This document shows positions 42,070-51,246 of a stretch of 64,000 nt of DNA, one piece after another. The number at the start of each line of letters is the position of its first letter. Position 1 is the first letter of the stretch. The stretch comes from Acidobacteriota bacterium. Its GTDB lineage: Bacteria > Acidobacteriota > Terriglobia > Terriglobales > Acidobacteriaceae. Made by a program: the position numbers and the translations under genes. The stretch lies in assembly GCA_018268915.1 (NCBI GenBank), contig JAFDVQ010000007.1, positions 206,434 through 270,433 of the forward strand, written 5' to 3'. The notes under the pieces were generated by a model. The model did no database searches and was not told the origin of the DNA. It saw only the letters and a list, made by a program, of their open reading frames with translations.

Positions 42070-43083
42070 CTACTCTGGTTTGGCGCTGCGGAAGTGCTCC
42101 CAGCCCTTCGGCTGCAGTGGCTGCCGCCCGCCGGATGCATCCACCGCGACAACACGCGACCTACCGGCGCCGCGTCTCGTGATGACGCCAATTCGCGTCA
42201 CTGGAACTCCCGCAACGCTGCGTGGAAGGCGAACGGTGGGATGAGCAGTGAAGAGCAGTTCGTAGTCCTCTCCGCCGTGGAGTGCGTCTTCAAGCTTCGC
42301 GCCTGGGAAGAGCGGTAGCAGGGACATATTGACCTCGGCTGAAACGCCCGACTCCTCGCAAAGGTGGTTGAGGTCGGTGGAGAGCCCGTCGCTGATATCG
42401 ATTGCGGCAGAAGCAGCATGCCGTTGCCGGAGATAAAGTCCCTCAGTGATCCGTGGCTGCGGCCAGAGATGCGCGGTCAGTTCCGAAGACTTTGCGCCTG
42501 CTGAGTGAAGCCGCTTGAGACCAAAGGCCGATCCTCCCAGCGCTCCCGTGACGTAGATAAGGTCACCGGGCCGTGCGCCGGATCGGAGCAAAGCTTCGCC
42601 GCGAGGTACAGCCCCGATAAGAACGATGTCGGCAAGCGCGATCGGCGATTGAGCCAGGTCGCCGCCTGCCAAAGGAGTCTTGTGCTTCTCCGCCAGCCCC
42701 AGAAAGCCATCGTAGAAGCGCTCGATCCAGGACGCGATCTTCTGGTTGGATGGACGGATGAGTTCAGGAGGCACCCCAAGGGAGACGAAGGCGGCAACGG
42801 GCCTCGCCCCCATTGCCGCAATGTCGCTTAAACCTCTAGCCAACGCGCGGTGACCGATCGCCTCCGGCGGATGCTGGTCCAGCCGAAAGTGCCGCCCATC
42901 GATAGACAGGTCGGTGGTGACGGCAGCCTCCTCACCGGGCCTGAGGCGCAAGAGCGCGCAGTCATCCCCAATCCCGAGGCGAAGGCCGGATCCTGACACG
43001 CGGCGAGAACGCTGCCTGATCCGGTCGATCAGAGTGAGTTCGCTGACGGCCTTCGTGACGGCAGATCGGGAGAAGTTCCGCAT
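42070..43083 (-). CDS. thiL: thiamine-monophosphate kinase
   Basis: Phosphorylates thiamine monophosphate to thiamine diphosphate with ATP. The 337-residue protein has the PurM-like N-terminal domain (LGIGDDCALLRL, then TTDLSIDGRHFR), RALARGLSDIAAMGARPVAAFVSLGVP, the GGDLAQSP metal/ATP site, and AIDISDGLSTDLNHLCEESGV. The end (LHGGEDYELLFTA) is typical. The frame is open upstream to 43299, but the ATG at 43083 gives the usual N terminus. gltX follows after 42 bases. No TPP riboswitch pattern was found in the leader. Confidence 0.93.
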   Translation of the reverse strand: MRNFSRSAVTKAVSELTLIDRIRQRSRRVSGSGLRLGIGDDCALLRLRPGEEAAVTTDLSIDGRHFRLDQHPPEAIGHRALARGLSDIAAMGARPVAAFVSLGVPPELIRPSNQKIASWIERFYDGFLGLAEKHKTPLAGGDLAQSPIALADIVLIGAVPRGEALLRSGARPGDLIYVTGALGGSAFGLKRLHSAGAKSSELTAHLWPQPRITEGLYLRQRHAASAAIDISDGLSTDLNHLCEESGVSAEVNMSLLPLFPGAKLEDALHGGEDYELLFTAHPTVRLPRSVAGVPVTRIGVITRRGAGRSRVVAVDASGGRQPLQPKGWEHFRSAKPE

Positions 43084-43356
43084 CTTATTGAGAATAGGCC
43101 ACCCCGGCCAGATAGGTGTTGAATGGGCATTACTTAGGGACCAAGCGAAGCTGAACCAGGGCTCGATTCCGGGCGCGTTTTCCGTCACAATTCGTTGACC
43201 CCCCGGAGGGCCAACTGCTAGCCTAAATTGACGTTCAAGAAGATGCGCTCCATCAAGGGCGTACGCGGTAGGCGGGGCTCCCCCGGCACCTGCATTCATG
43301 AGTCAAACTGGCTACGCGGGTAAGTAGCACCTTGCATTTTGTGTTGAGGCAGGATC

Positions 43357-44328
43357 ATGCTGCGAAAGCGCTATTACATCCTTTTTGTTGCCAGAGATGA
43401 AGATGGCCGGGTGAGGAAGATACCGCTTCCTCTGCATTATGTGTACGGCTTTGTTGCCGCGGCGCTGGTGGGTGCATTCACCATCGTTGGGCTGGCGGGC
43501 TCGTACACACGCATGCTGCTCAAGACGGAACGATTCAATCAGGTCAGAGAAGACAATCAAAAGCTTCGCAAAGATGTGAACCAGCTTGCGAAGGTCGCTC
43601 ACGATCGCGACGTGCAGGTTGCATCGCTCGGCGCTCTCGCCAGCGAAGTCACCGCGCTTTATGGTCTGCGCTCCCACAAGGTTCTTCCCGCAAAGTCAAC
43701 GGTGGACGCTGCATCTGGCGCCACCCCCGCAAGCCTCGCTCTAAAGGACGAAGTGAGCAATGCGGATGTGAAGATGACCTTCGATCAATTCAATGCCCTT
43801 CGCGATCAGGCTATGTCGGGCCGCGTAACCCGCGCACTTGAAGGCGGGTTGACCCCGGGCTTCCTGGGCGACTGGACACAGATTGCGGACGCTCCGTCGA
43901 TGTGGCCGGTAGAAGGCCGTGTCGGCTCGGGCTTTGGACAGCGCGAGGATCCTATTAACGGCGAGGGCGCATTCCACCCCGGTATGGACATCGAAGCGGC
44001 CTACGGAACCCCCGTGCGCGCGGCGGCAGACGGAAACGTGACTGGCGAAAACATGGGGTCCGGATATGGACGTCAAGTTGTGCTCGATCACGGACACGAT
44101 CTCATAACTCTCTATGGACATCTTTCCTCGGTCGCAGTGATTGCTGGACAGCACGTGCAGCGCGGGCAGGTGATCGGCTACGTGGGACAAACCGGTCGCG
44201 CAACCGGGCCGCACCTTCACTACGAAGTGCGCGTCCACAAGGTCCCAGTAAATCCGCACAAATATCTGCGCACTACCTTCGAGCAGGCGCTTGCGGCGGA
44301 TACGACACAGCACATTGCAAGTAAATAG
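43357..44328 (+). CDS. M23 family zinc endopeptidase, membrane-anchored
   Basis: A 323-residue cell-wall endopeptidase of the lysostaphin/NlpD class. Residues about 28-50 are a membrane anchor (VYGFVAAALVGAFTIVGLAGSY), residues 55-95 a coiled coil (RFNQVREDNQKLRKDVNQLAKVAHDRDVQV), and residues about 180-315 the LytM domain. Zinc ligands are His207 and Asp211 (HPGMD), and His288 with the catalytic His286 in HLHYE. All active-site residues are present, so it should be active. It could process peptidoglycan at the division site or act with bactofilin filaments, as some M23 enzymes do. An intrinsic terminator follows. Confidence 0.92.
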   Translation: MLRKRYYILFVARDEDGRVRKIPLPLHYVYGFVAAALVGAFTIVGLAGSYTRMLLKTERFNQVREDNQKLRKDVNQLAKVAHDRDVQVASLGALASEVTALYGLRSHKVLPAKSTVDAASGATPASLALKDEVSNADVKMTFDQFNALRDQAMSGRVTRALEGGLTPGFLGDWTQIADAPSMWPVEGRVGSGFGQREDPINGEGAFHPGMDIEAAYGTPVRAAADGNVTGENMGSGYGRQVVLDHGHDLITLYGHLSSVAVIAGQHVQRGQVIGYVGQTGRATGPHLHYEVRVHKVPVNPHKYLRTTFEQALAADTTQHIASK

Positions 44329-44352
44329 AACGGGCTCAGTGAACTGACTGCG

Positions 44353-44382
44353 AGCGGCTCCGGATGGAGCCGCTTTTGCTTT
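44353..44382 (+). terminator. intrinsic terminator after M23 gene
   Basis: An 8-bp GC-rich stem GCGGCTCC/GGAGCCGC with GGAT loop, then TTTTGCTTT. It lies about 25 bases after the stop codon. Confidence 0.88.
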
Positions 44383-44444
44383 GTGGGGCAGATAAACGCG
44401 TGTCGAGTTCCGAGAAGGAAACTTCGAGTCCGTTCGTCACATAA

Positions 44445-44475
44445 TTGATTCGGAATACTATATCCGGATTACTAT
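44445..44475 (+). promoter_or_regulatory. padR promoter with repeated TACTAT and possible operator
   Basis: TTGATT (44445-44450) is followed by TACTAT at 44456-44461 and again at 44470-44475, with ATCCGGAT, an 8-bp palindrome, between them. If the second TACTAT is the -10, transcription would start at or next to the padR ATG (44483), giving a leaderless mRNA. A PadR-type repressor could bind the paired sites, which would fit autoregulation. Confidence 0.4.
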
Positions 44476-44482
44476 CATCGGC

Positions 44483-44827
44483 ATGGGAAAGCAGCCTGAA
44501 TTCCGCGATCTATTCCCTGGCGCCCTTGAATTGATGATCCTGCAGACCCTGAGCCGCAGGTCCATGCACGGATATGCTCTCGCCCAGCACATCAAGTCCG
44601 TTGCGGACGATCTACTTCAGATCGAAGAAGGTTCGTTGTACCCGGCGCTGCAGCGCATGCTGAAGGCTGGCTGGTTGAAATCGGAGATGGGCGTCTCAAG
44701 CCGTGAGCGGCCCGTGCGTGTTTACAAGCTGACGCCGGAAGGTCGAAAACGGCTCGAAAAGGAGCGTGTGAGCTTCGAGAAGATGTTTGCCGGGATTCAT
44801 CGTGTTCTTGCAGCCGCTCAAGGTTAG
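44483..44827 (+). CDS. PadR-family transcriptional regulator
   Basis: A 114-residue winged-helix repressor. The DNA-binding domain is FPGALELMILQTLSRRSMHGYALAQHIKSV, followed by the wing IEEGSLYPALQRMLKAGWLKSE and the R-x-Y-x-LTPEGRKRL signature. The C-terminal helix (VSFEKMFAGIHRVLAAAQG) would dimerise. In Acidobacteriota this type very often precedes an ADOP permease gene, as here (9-base gap). It probably controls that permease. Confidence 0.93.
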   Translation: MGKQPEFRDLFPGALELMILQTLSRRSMHGYALAQHIKSVADDLLQIEEGSLYPALQRMLKAGWLKSEMGVSSRERPVRVYKLTPEGRKRLEKERVSFEKMFAGIHRVLAAAQG

Positions 44828-44836
44828 GAGTTTCCG

Positions 44837-47476
44837 ATGGGCTGGTTCACACAACTTCGGTCGCGCCGTCTCCACTATGACGAATTGGCCGAGTCCATGC
44901 GCGAGCACCTCGAAGAGAAGATCGCCGATCTGATGGACAGCGGTTTGACAAAAGTGCAGGCAGAGAGAGCTGCGCGCGTAGAGTTTGGAAACGTGACCGT
45001 GATCGAAGAACGCAGCAGGGAAGTGTGGCAGTGGTGGCTGATTGAGACGGTGTGGGCGGATATCAGGTTTGCCGGACGTCAGATGCGGAAAGCGCCTGCC
45101 TTCACGTTTACCTGCCTGCTGACGCTTGCGCTCGGGATAGGCGCAAACACTGCTGTCTTCAGCGCCATCAACACGATCCTGCTCCACCCTTTGCCGTACC
45201 GCGATCCCAGCGGCCTCGTTCTCGTCTCCGAGAGTCTGCCATTGATGAGCGATGGCAACGATGTCGGCGTTTCCGCGCAGGAGTTTCTCGACTATAAGGG
45301 ACAGAATACGGTCTTCTCTGAAGTCGCGGCTTTTGAGACAGACGAGTTCAATTTGACCGGGACCGGGCAGCCTCACCGTATTAACGCGGCGCGGATCTCT
45401 GCAACGGCTCTACCACTGCTGGGAGTTTCGCCTGAACTTGGTCGCAACTTTACGTCCGAAGAAGATCGTTACGGCTCAGATCACGTTGTGCTTCTGTCTC
45501 ATGCTCTGTGGCAGAGTCAATTTGGCGCAGATTCGGAGATCGTGGGGCGGACTATCCATCTGGATGAGACCGCATACACTGTCGTCGGAGTGATGCCGTC
45601 ATCTTTTCGCTTTCCGCTGGATGCTGTGCCGCCATCGGAGCGCGCGAGTCTTTGGCTGCCTCTGACGTTTTCACCAAATCTTCTTGAGCCGGAAAATCGC
45701 ACCATGGAGTTTGGCGTGGGGCTGATTGGCCGTCTTAAGCCAGATAGCACATTGAAGCAGGCGCAGAATGAGATCGGCCAAATCGCAGCCCGGTTTATGC
45801 GCGATTACGGATATGACGGAACTCTCAAAGTTGAGCCACACGTCTATCCATTCGCGTCGCATTCCATTCGAAGTGCCCGCTCGCTGTTGATTCTGATCGC
45901 TGCCGCAGTTCTCTGCCTGTTGCTCATCGCGAGTGCGAACATTGCCAACCTGCTACTGGCGCGGGCGACTTCCCGAACACAGGAGATGGCTTTGCGACTG
46001 GCAATTGGAGCAAATCGAGGGCGCCTTATCCGCCAGCTTCTCGTCGAGAGCGCGCTCCTTGGTCTACTGGGTTCTGTTGCGGGCATCGCGCTGGCGGTCG
46101 CGCTGGTCGCAGCACTCAAGCAATTTGGACCCGCAAGCCTCCCCAGATTGCAGGATGTCACCTTGCATCCAACGGTGCTACTGTTTGCAGTCGCGCTCTC
46201 GCTGATCACAAGCTTGTTTTTTGGCTTCGCTCCGGCCTGGCGGCTCTCGCGCGTTCCACCGCAGGGATCCCTGCGAAGCGCGAAGCAGGCTGGAGGAGAC
46301 CGCGGCAGTCAGCGCTTGCAGAATTCTGTAGCAGCATCAGAAATTGCGCTGGCTTTCGTGCTGCTGATCGCAGGAGGGCTGCTGCTGCGAAGCTTCATGC
46401 GACTGCTCGATTCTCCCTTTGGATTCGAGCCGAAGAATGCGTTTGTGGTGCGGACAGTGTTCGACCGCGTACGTTATCCCGATCCTGTCAAGCGGGATGT
46501 TATTCAGAAAGGGCTACTCGATAAACTCTCCCGGCTGCCGGGGGTGAGCGCAGTGGCAGAGGCGAGCCACCTTCCGCTGAGCGACACACGCCAGATAGGC
46601 TTTCGACTGGAGCACGCCGCAGCGAATGACTACCAGATGGCCGAGAACTCGCTCGTGAGTTCGGGCTATTTCCGCGCGATGGGCACCGCACTTATTGCGG
46701 GACGTGATTTCAACTCGGGCGATCGACGCGATTCTCCCCCAGTTGCGATCGTCAATCGGGCTCTGAGCCGCAAGTACTTCGCAGGACAGGACCCGATTGG
46801 AAAGCACTTTGAATGGGGCGGCCGCGGCATGTTCACGATCGTAGGCGTGGCTGCAGACGTGCACATCTCGTCGCTCGATGCCGATCCTCCTCCGATGATT
46901 TACTTCGACATGTTTCAGATTCAAAGCGGAGTCAGCGGGAGAACGGCATTCATCTTTCGCGGGCAAGGCGCTGGACCTGATCTGCTTCCTGCCATTCGGC
47001 GCGAAGTATGGTCAGAGGACAACGCTTTGCCGCTCTACGATGCTGCAACGCTGCAATCCTACATCTCGGAGTCTCTTGCGCAGCGTGGTTTCACGCTTCT
47101 GTTGCTCGGAGCCTTCGCAGCGATAGCGCTTCTGCTCTCGGCGGTTGGAATCTTCGGAGTTGTTTCGTACCTGGTTGCGCAACGAAGCCGAGAGTTCGGC
47201 GTGCGCATGGCGCTGGGTGCCAACCGGACGCAAATCGTCCAACTGGTCCTGGCACGCGGATCCTGGATCGCGATAGCCGGATGCGCTGGTGGGTTGGTGC
47301 TTTCAGTCTTTGCATCGCGGCTCCTGCTGTCGAGCCTCTATCAGACGAGTCGCTACGATCCGATCATGCTGTGCGTCGTACCGGTGCTGCTTTTCCTGGT
47401 GGTGCTGCTGGCGTCGTGGATTCCGGCGCGGCGCGCTGCAAAAGTAGATCCGATGGATGCGCTGCGGATCGAATAA
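44837..47476 (+). CDS. ADOP-type FtsX/MacB permease (acidobacterial orphan permease)
   Basis: An 879-residue inner-membrane protein. Residues 1-75 form the family-specific cytoplasmic N-terminal domain (LRSRRLHYDELAESMREHLEEKIADLMDSG). A MacB-like first half follows: TCLLTLALGIGANTAVFSAINTILL, periplasmic domain, then ILIAAAVLCLLLIASANIANLLLARATSR. The second half repeats the FtsX permease (FLLLGAFAAIALLLSAVGIFGVVSYLVAQRSREFGVRMALGA) and ends at AARRAAKVDPMDALRIE. No ABC ATPase gene is nearby, which is why the group is called orphan. Its AGGAG ribosome binding site overlaps the padR stop. Function is probably export or signalling. Confidence 0.93.
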   Translation: MGWFTQLRSRRLHYDELAESMREHLEEKIADLMDSGLTKVQAERAARVEFGNVTVIEERSREVWQWWLIETVWADIRFAGRQMRKAPAFTFTCLLTLALGIGANTAVFSAINTILLHPLPYRDPSGLVLVSESLPLMSDGNDVGVSAQEFLDYKGQNTVFSEVAAFETDEFNLTGTGQPHRINAARISATALPLLGVSPELGRNFTSEEDRYGSDHVVLLSHALWQSQFGADSEIVGRTIHLDETAYTVVGVMPSSFRFPLDAVPPSERASLWLPLTFSPNLLEPENRTMEFGVGLIGRLKPDSTLKQAQNEIGQIAARFMRDYGYDGTLKVEPHVYPFASHSIRSARSLLILIAAAVLCLLLIASANIANLLLARATSRTQEMALRLAIGANRGRLIRQLLVESALLGLLGSVAGIALAVALVAALKQFGPASLPRLQDVTLHPTVLLFAVALSLITSLFFGFAPAWRLSRVPPQGSLRSAKQAGGDRGSQRLQNSVAASEIALAFVLLIAGGLLLRSFMRLLDSPFGFEPKNAFVVRTVFDRVRYPDPVKRDVIQKGLLDKLSRLPGVSAVAEASHLPLSDTRQIGFRLEHAAANDYQMAENSLVSSGYFRAMGTALIAGRDFNSGDRRDSPPVAIVNRALSRKYFAGQDPIGKHFEWGGRGMFTIVGVAADVHISSLDADPPPMIYFDMFQIQSGVSGRTAFIFRGQGAGPDLLPAIRREVWSEDNALPLYDAATLQSYISESLAQRGFTLLLLGAFAAIALLLSAVGIFGVVSYLVAQRSREFGVRMALGANRTQIVQLVLARGSWIAIAGCAGGLVLSVFASRLLLSSLYQTSRYDPIMLCVVPVLLFLVVLLASWIPARRAAKVDPMDALRIE

Positions 47477-47580
47477 CGACAACATTGCATCTCGCTTGTC
47501 TGAGACAACACTGATTTGGACACTCGCGACGTAGTATCGTGTCCTGTTGGATTTTTACTGCTTCCATCAGGAGATAAACT

Positions 47581-48717
47581 GTGAGACTTTGTGTTCGATC
47601 CGGATTTCTTCTCGCCTTGATGACGTTGGCTTTTTCTTCTTCTGCGCAGGACCGTTCCGCTGAAGTCAAACTCGCCTTTGCCCGAGCGCATCACCTGAGG
47701 CATGGAATCAACGCCTCCGAGTGGTTTGCGCAGAAGCCGGGCCACTACTCTGCCGCCGAAACGAACTCCTACACCGACGACGCGGACATTGCCCTCATGG
47801 CTCAGCTCGGATTCGATAGCGTGAGGCTCAGCATCGATGCGGCTCCGCTCGAGCAAGGCTTGTTTGAACACGACGACGCGAATTTCGTCGGACGTCTGGA
47901 TCATGCCGTGGACCAGATGCTTGCCAAGGGGCTGGCAGTGCAGATCGATATCCATCCGGAGAGCGAATACAAGAAGAAAGTCAGCACGACCAGCGATGGA
48001 GCAGAGCGCTTTGTGATGCTGTGGCGAAAGCTTGCTGCACACTATGCCGATCGCAATCCGGATCTGGTCTTCTACGAGATCATGAACGAACCGGAGGAGC
48101 GCGATGCCTATCGTTGGGCCGGCGTGCAGGCTCGCGCTGCGGCGGCGATTCGAGCCGTGGCGCCAAAGAATACGATCATTGCGACTGGTCCGAATTGGTC
48201 GAGCATAGCTGATCTGTTGACGCAGGAGCCGCTACCGGACGTCAATGTCATCTATACGTTCCACTTTTATGAGCCGCATGAATTCACGCATCAAGGGGCG
48301 AGTTGGGGTGCGGCGTACTGGGTCTACACCCACGACATTCCCTATCCGCCGACGGAAGAGAGCTTGCAGAAGTCTCTAGTGCAGGTTCCCGACGCTTCGA
48401 ATCGCTATGCGTTTGAGCACTACTGGCTGGACCACTGGGATGCGCATCGGATCAAGCTGCAGATCGACGCTGCCGCGGACTGGGGGAAGCAGCACAATGT
48501 ACCGCTGCTCTGCAATGAATTCGGAGTGTACCGGGAGAAGGCTCCTAAAGATTCACGCATGCAGTGGATTCGGGATGTGCGATCGGCGCTGGAAGCCGAC
48601 GACATCGGGTGGACGATGTGGGACTATCGAGGCGGTTTTGGTGTCGTGTGGAAGCAAGACGGCAAGCCCGCGAAGATAGATGACGCAGTCGTCGCAGCGC
48701 TGGGCTTGAAGAAGTAG
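47581..48717 (+). CDS. secreted GH5 glycoside hydrolase (cellulase-type)
   Basis: A 378-residue exported TIM-barrel enzyme. The GTG start gives a signal peptide ending in AFSSSAQ. Family motifs are HHLRHGINASEW, LMAQLGFDSVRLSID, the acid/base Glu170 in YEIMNEPE, HFYEPHEFTHQGASW and the nucleophile Glu313 in LCNEFGVY. WTMWDYRGGFGVVW closes the barrel. It should cut beta-1,4-glucan or mannan; the exact polymer is not certain. It converges with the permease gene with only 3 bases between stops, and no terminator is seen between them. Confidence 0.92.
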   Translation: MRLCVRSGFLLALMTLAFSSSAQDRSAEVKLAFARAHHLRHGINASEWFAQKPGHYSAAETNSYTDDADIALMAQLGFDSVRLSIDAAPLEQGLFEHDDANFVGRLDHAVDQMLAKGLAVQIDIHPESEYKKKVSTTSDGAERFVMLWRKLAAHYADRNPDLVFYEIMNEPEERDAYRWAGVQARAAAAIRAVAPKNTIIATGPNWSSIADLLTQEPLPDVNVIYTFHFYEPHEFTHQGASWGAAYWVYTHDIPYPPTEESLQKSLVQVPDASNRYAFEHYWLDHWDAHRIKLQIDAAADWGKQHNVPLLCNEFGVYREKAPKDSRMQWIRDVRSALEADDIGWTMWDYRGGFGVVWKQDGKPAKIDDAVVAALGLKK

Positions 48718-48720
48718 CGG

Positions 48721-50097
48721 TCACTGCATCGCGGTCACGACTCCGGATTTGCGACGGTTCATGGAGAGTTTTGCAATCCAGTAGACAGGCAGGCCGCTCA
48801 CCGCGACGATCAGCGCAAATGCAAAGGCCGAGATCCCGGCGACGGTCTCTGATCGAGAAACGTAGAGAGCATAAAAGATCAGAATTGTGGGACTGAGGCC
48901 AAGCGCAATTGGCACCCAGTCCGGCCCGGGTATGCGAAACGGCCGGGCAAGAGATGGCTCTTTCTTGCGCAGAAGAATGAGCGCGAGGAACTCGAGGATC
49001 ACAGAGAAACCCCACAACACCAAATCGATGGTGATGAGGCGCTCGAACGTGAAGCCAAGCGCGAGCGCCCAGCAGAGCCCGCAGACGAGAATCGCAACCC
49101 AGGGCGATCCGTTAGCCAGCTTTTTGGTGAAGATCTTTGGAAGAAAACCGTCTTCAGCCAGAGCATGAGGAAGGCGCGTGTAAGAGAGCGTGAGATTGCT
49201 GAAGGTGCAGAAGCCGTCCATGAGGCCGGCGAGGACGACTGCGGTGGCGAGCAGCGGGCCACCAAGGACTCGGGCCACATCCACCCATGCACCGGTTGAG
49301 AACTTGTCAGCTGAAATTCCGGCCCATGCGATTGCGCTGATCGGGATGGCATAGGTGATCATGACCATCACAATGGCAAGCAGAGCGACGCGCGGGTAGT
49401 TGCGCTGCGGATTCTCAACCTCATTCGCGATGGTGGTGGCGTTGTCCCAACCCATGTAGTTCCACATCGTCACAAGGATTGCAGTGGAAAAAGCTGCGCC
49501 GGCGGGATGACCCATTGCAGCGTGTCCGCCGAAGGGACCGCGTGATCCCTGCATGGCGGTGTACACGGCAATGCCGACGATTACAAGATAAGGCGAGATG
49601 GAGATCAGCCAGAGCTTCACGGACCCCTCACCGACAGAGGCAGCACCCAGCAGGTTCCACAGGACAGCAGCGGCAACAACCACGAGCTTCAGGAGCAGCG
49701 CTCTGTGCCCCTGCGTCATAGCGGGGGCGAGCCGTTCCAGGTACAGGACGAACACCGTCGGATAAATCGCCATATCGAAGACTGAGGCTGCGAGAGAAAG
49801 CCACGCTTCCTGGAATCCCCAGAACGGTCCCATTGCGCGTGACACCCAGGCATAGAAACCGCCCTCGTTGGGTATGGCAGCGGCAAGTTCGCCCAGCATC
49901 AGGCCGGTAGGGAAACTCCAGAACAAGGGGATCACAAGGACAAGGAGCAGTGCGCGTCCGTAGCCGGCGTTTCCAACGATGTCTTCTATGCCATATGGTC
50001 CGCCAGAGACCATGAAGTAGGTAGCGGCGAGGAGAGGGAAGAGACGTAGCTTTCGGGGACCTGAAAGAAGTTTGCTGGGCAAATTTCTCCTTGTCAT
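48721..50097 (-). CDS. APC-family amino acid permease
   Basis: A 458-residue membrane transporter with 12 predicted helices. It starts with LRLFPLLAATYFMVSGGPYGIEDIVGNAGYG, the TM1 G-G-P-x-G-I-E-D substrate-binding loop typical of APC transporters. ELAAAIPNEGGFYAWVSRAMGPFWGFQEAWL and NYMGWDNATTIANEVENPQRNYPRVA follow. It would import or exchange amino acids or polyamines. It is divergent from the Crp/Fnr regulator across a 429-base spacer, so it may be a target of that regulator. Confidence 0.92.
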   Translation of the reverse strand: MTRRNLPSKLLSGPRKLRLFPLLAATYFMVSGGPYGIEDIVGNAGYGRALLLVLVIPLFWSFPTGLMLGELAAAIPNEGGFYAWVSRAMGPFWGFQEAWLSLAASVFDMAIYPTVFVLYLERLAPAMTQGHRALLLKLVVVAAAVLWNLLGAASVGEGSVKLWLISISPYLVIVGIAVYTAMQGSRGPFGGHAAMGHPAGAAFSTAILVTMWNYMGWDNATTIANEVENPQRNYPRVALLAIVMVMITYAIPISAIAWAGISADKFSTGAWVDVARVLGGPLLATAVVLAGLMDGFCTFSNLTLSYTRLPHALAEDGFLPKIFTKKLANGSPWVAILVCGLCWALALGFTFERLITIDLVLWGFSVILEFLALILLRKKEPSLARPFRIPGPDWVPIALGLSPTILIFYALYVSRSETVAGISAFAFALIVAVSGLPVYWIAKLSMNRRKSGVVTAMQ

Positions 50098-50526
50098 AAC
50101 AGGTAAAAGTGGCAGAATGGAGTGACTAAATTGAAAACTCTTTGCACATTATCATTTCTGCAATGCTTCAAGTGTCATGGATGTGACTATTTCGGACTTT
50201 CTTTCAGATCAGCAGATGGAGAGTGTTGTTTCTTCTCAAGAAAGCCAGTGCGATCCTAATTACCAACGTGACATCCTAGATCAGGGAAACCCCTAGGTGT
50301 TTTCCTGCCAGGGGATGCGTTTTCATATACTGCGCTCTGGACGGTTCTGTCGCGTAGCAGCTGGGCCGACCTCGGGTATTTTGGCAGCACCGTCATGAAA
50401 ATGCTCTCGGCCTGGCTTTGTCTGTCCCGTTCATTGCAGAACCTCGGTCTCTTCTTAAGGATCGTCATCTGCAATCGCTCTTCAGCGACAGCGGCCCTGC
50501 TTGAAAGTTAGTCTGGGAGCGTTCTC
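50098..50526. other. divergent spacer between APC permease and Crp/Fnr gene
   Basis: About 430 bases without a gene. It has a CCCCTAGG...CCTGCCAGGGG palindrome at about 50290-50315 and a TATACT -10 hexamer at 50326-50331 without a matching -35. No classical TTGAT-N4-ATCAA FNR site is seen. Confidence 0.4.
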
Positions 50527-51246
50527 GTGAAATCCACCAATCCTTGCCAGTCCGACACATCTGCATGCACAACTTGTACCGAAAGGAGGGTTGGCTGGTT
50601 TTGTTCTCTGAATCACGAAGAGCTGACAGAACTAGAAGTGCAATCCAGGTCCGCCTCCTACTCTGCAAAGGCTACAGTGTTCATGCAGGGGAGTCTCCCC
50701 ACTCACCTTTACGTTGTCTGTAGTGGGTTCGTGAAACTAACAGTGAGGCGCAGTGCGGCTCATCAGGCAGTGGTACGCATTGCCGGGCCCGGCAACGCGC
50801 TCGGCCTCTTTGCCGTTCTGACCAACTGCAAGTACGAGCTGTCTGCTCATGCACTCACACCGGTGCGACTCAGGTTGATCGAGCGAGACAGCTTTCTCGC
50901 CCTCTTAAGCAAAAACCAGGAGCTGCAACGGAGAACGCTGCAGACTCTCGGCCAGGACTACATATCCGCGCACCAGCAGTTTTGTCGAACAGTTCTTTCT
51001 GCAACGGTCGATGAGAGGCTCAATCAGTTGTTATGCGATATGGCGGACGCATTCGATTCAGAGTCGAATGATCCAGGTTCTCGTGTCCCACTGCTTCTCA
51101 CGCAGTCTGAAATTGCAACCATGATTGGCTCAACGCGCGAGACTGTTTCTCGCTCCCTTCGCGAACTTCAGAAGCGCGGATCGATACTGATGACCAACTC
51201 TGAAGTTGTGTTGCGAGATCCAAATGCTTTGCGAATCCTTTCCTGA
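50527..51246 (+). CDS. Crp/Fnr-family regulator with N-terminal cysteines
   Basis: A 239-residue transcription factor. The N terminus has four Cys (7, 14, 17, 26), C-x6-C-x2-C-x8-C, as expected for an iron-sulfur or redox sensor of the FNR type. A cyclic-nucleotide-like beta-roll (AKATVFMQGSLPTHLYVVCSGFVKLTV, GPGNALGLFAVLTN), a long dimer helix, and a C-terminal HTH (LLTQSEIATMIGSTRETVSRSLRELQKRGSI) follow. FNR uses three N-terminal Cys and one internal Cys; here a Cys in LTNCKYEL could be the fourth, but this is inference. The gene starts at a GTG. Targets may include the divergent APC permease. Confidence 0.9.
   Translation: MKSTNPCQSDTSACTTCTERRVGWFCSLNHEELTELEVQSRSASYSAKATVFMQGSLPTHLYVVCSGFVKLTVRRSAAHQAVVRIAGPGNALGLFAVLTNCKYELSAHALTPVRLRLIERDSFLALLSKNQELQRRTLQTLGQDYISAHQQFCRTVLSATVDERLNQLLCDMADAFDSESNDPGSRVPLLLTQSEIATMIGSTRETVSRSLRELQKRGSILMTNSEVVLRDPNALRILS

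Noticed and set aside
43084..43356. TPP riboswitch before thiL
   Set aside because: None of the conserved TPP core blocks (such as CTGAGA with ACCTGATC) is present; only a small GTTG/CAAC hairpin is seen.
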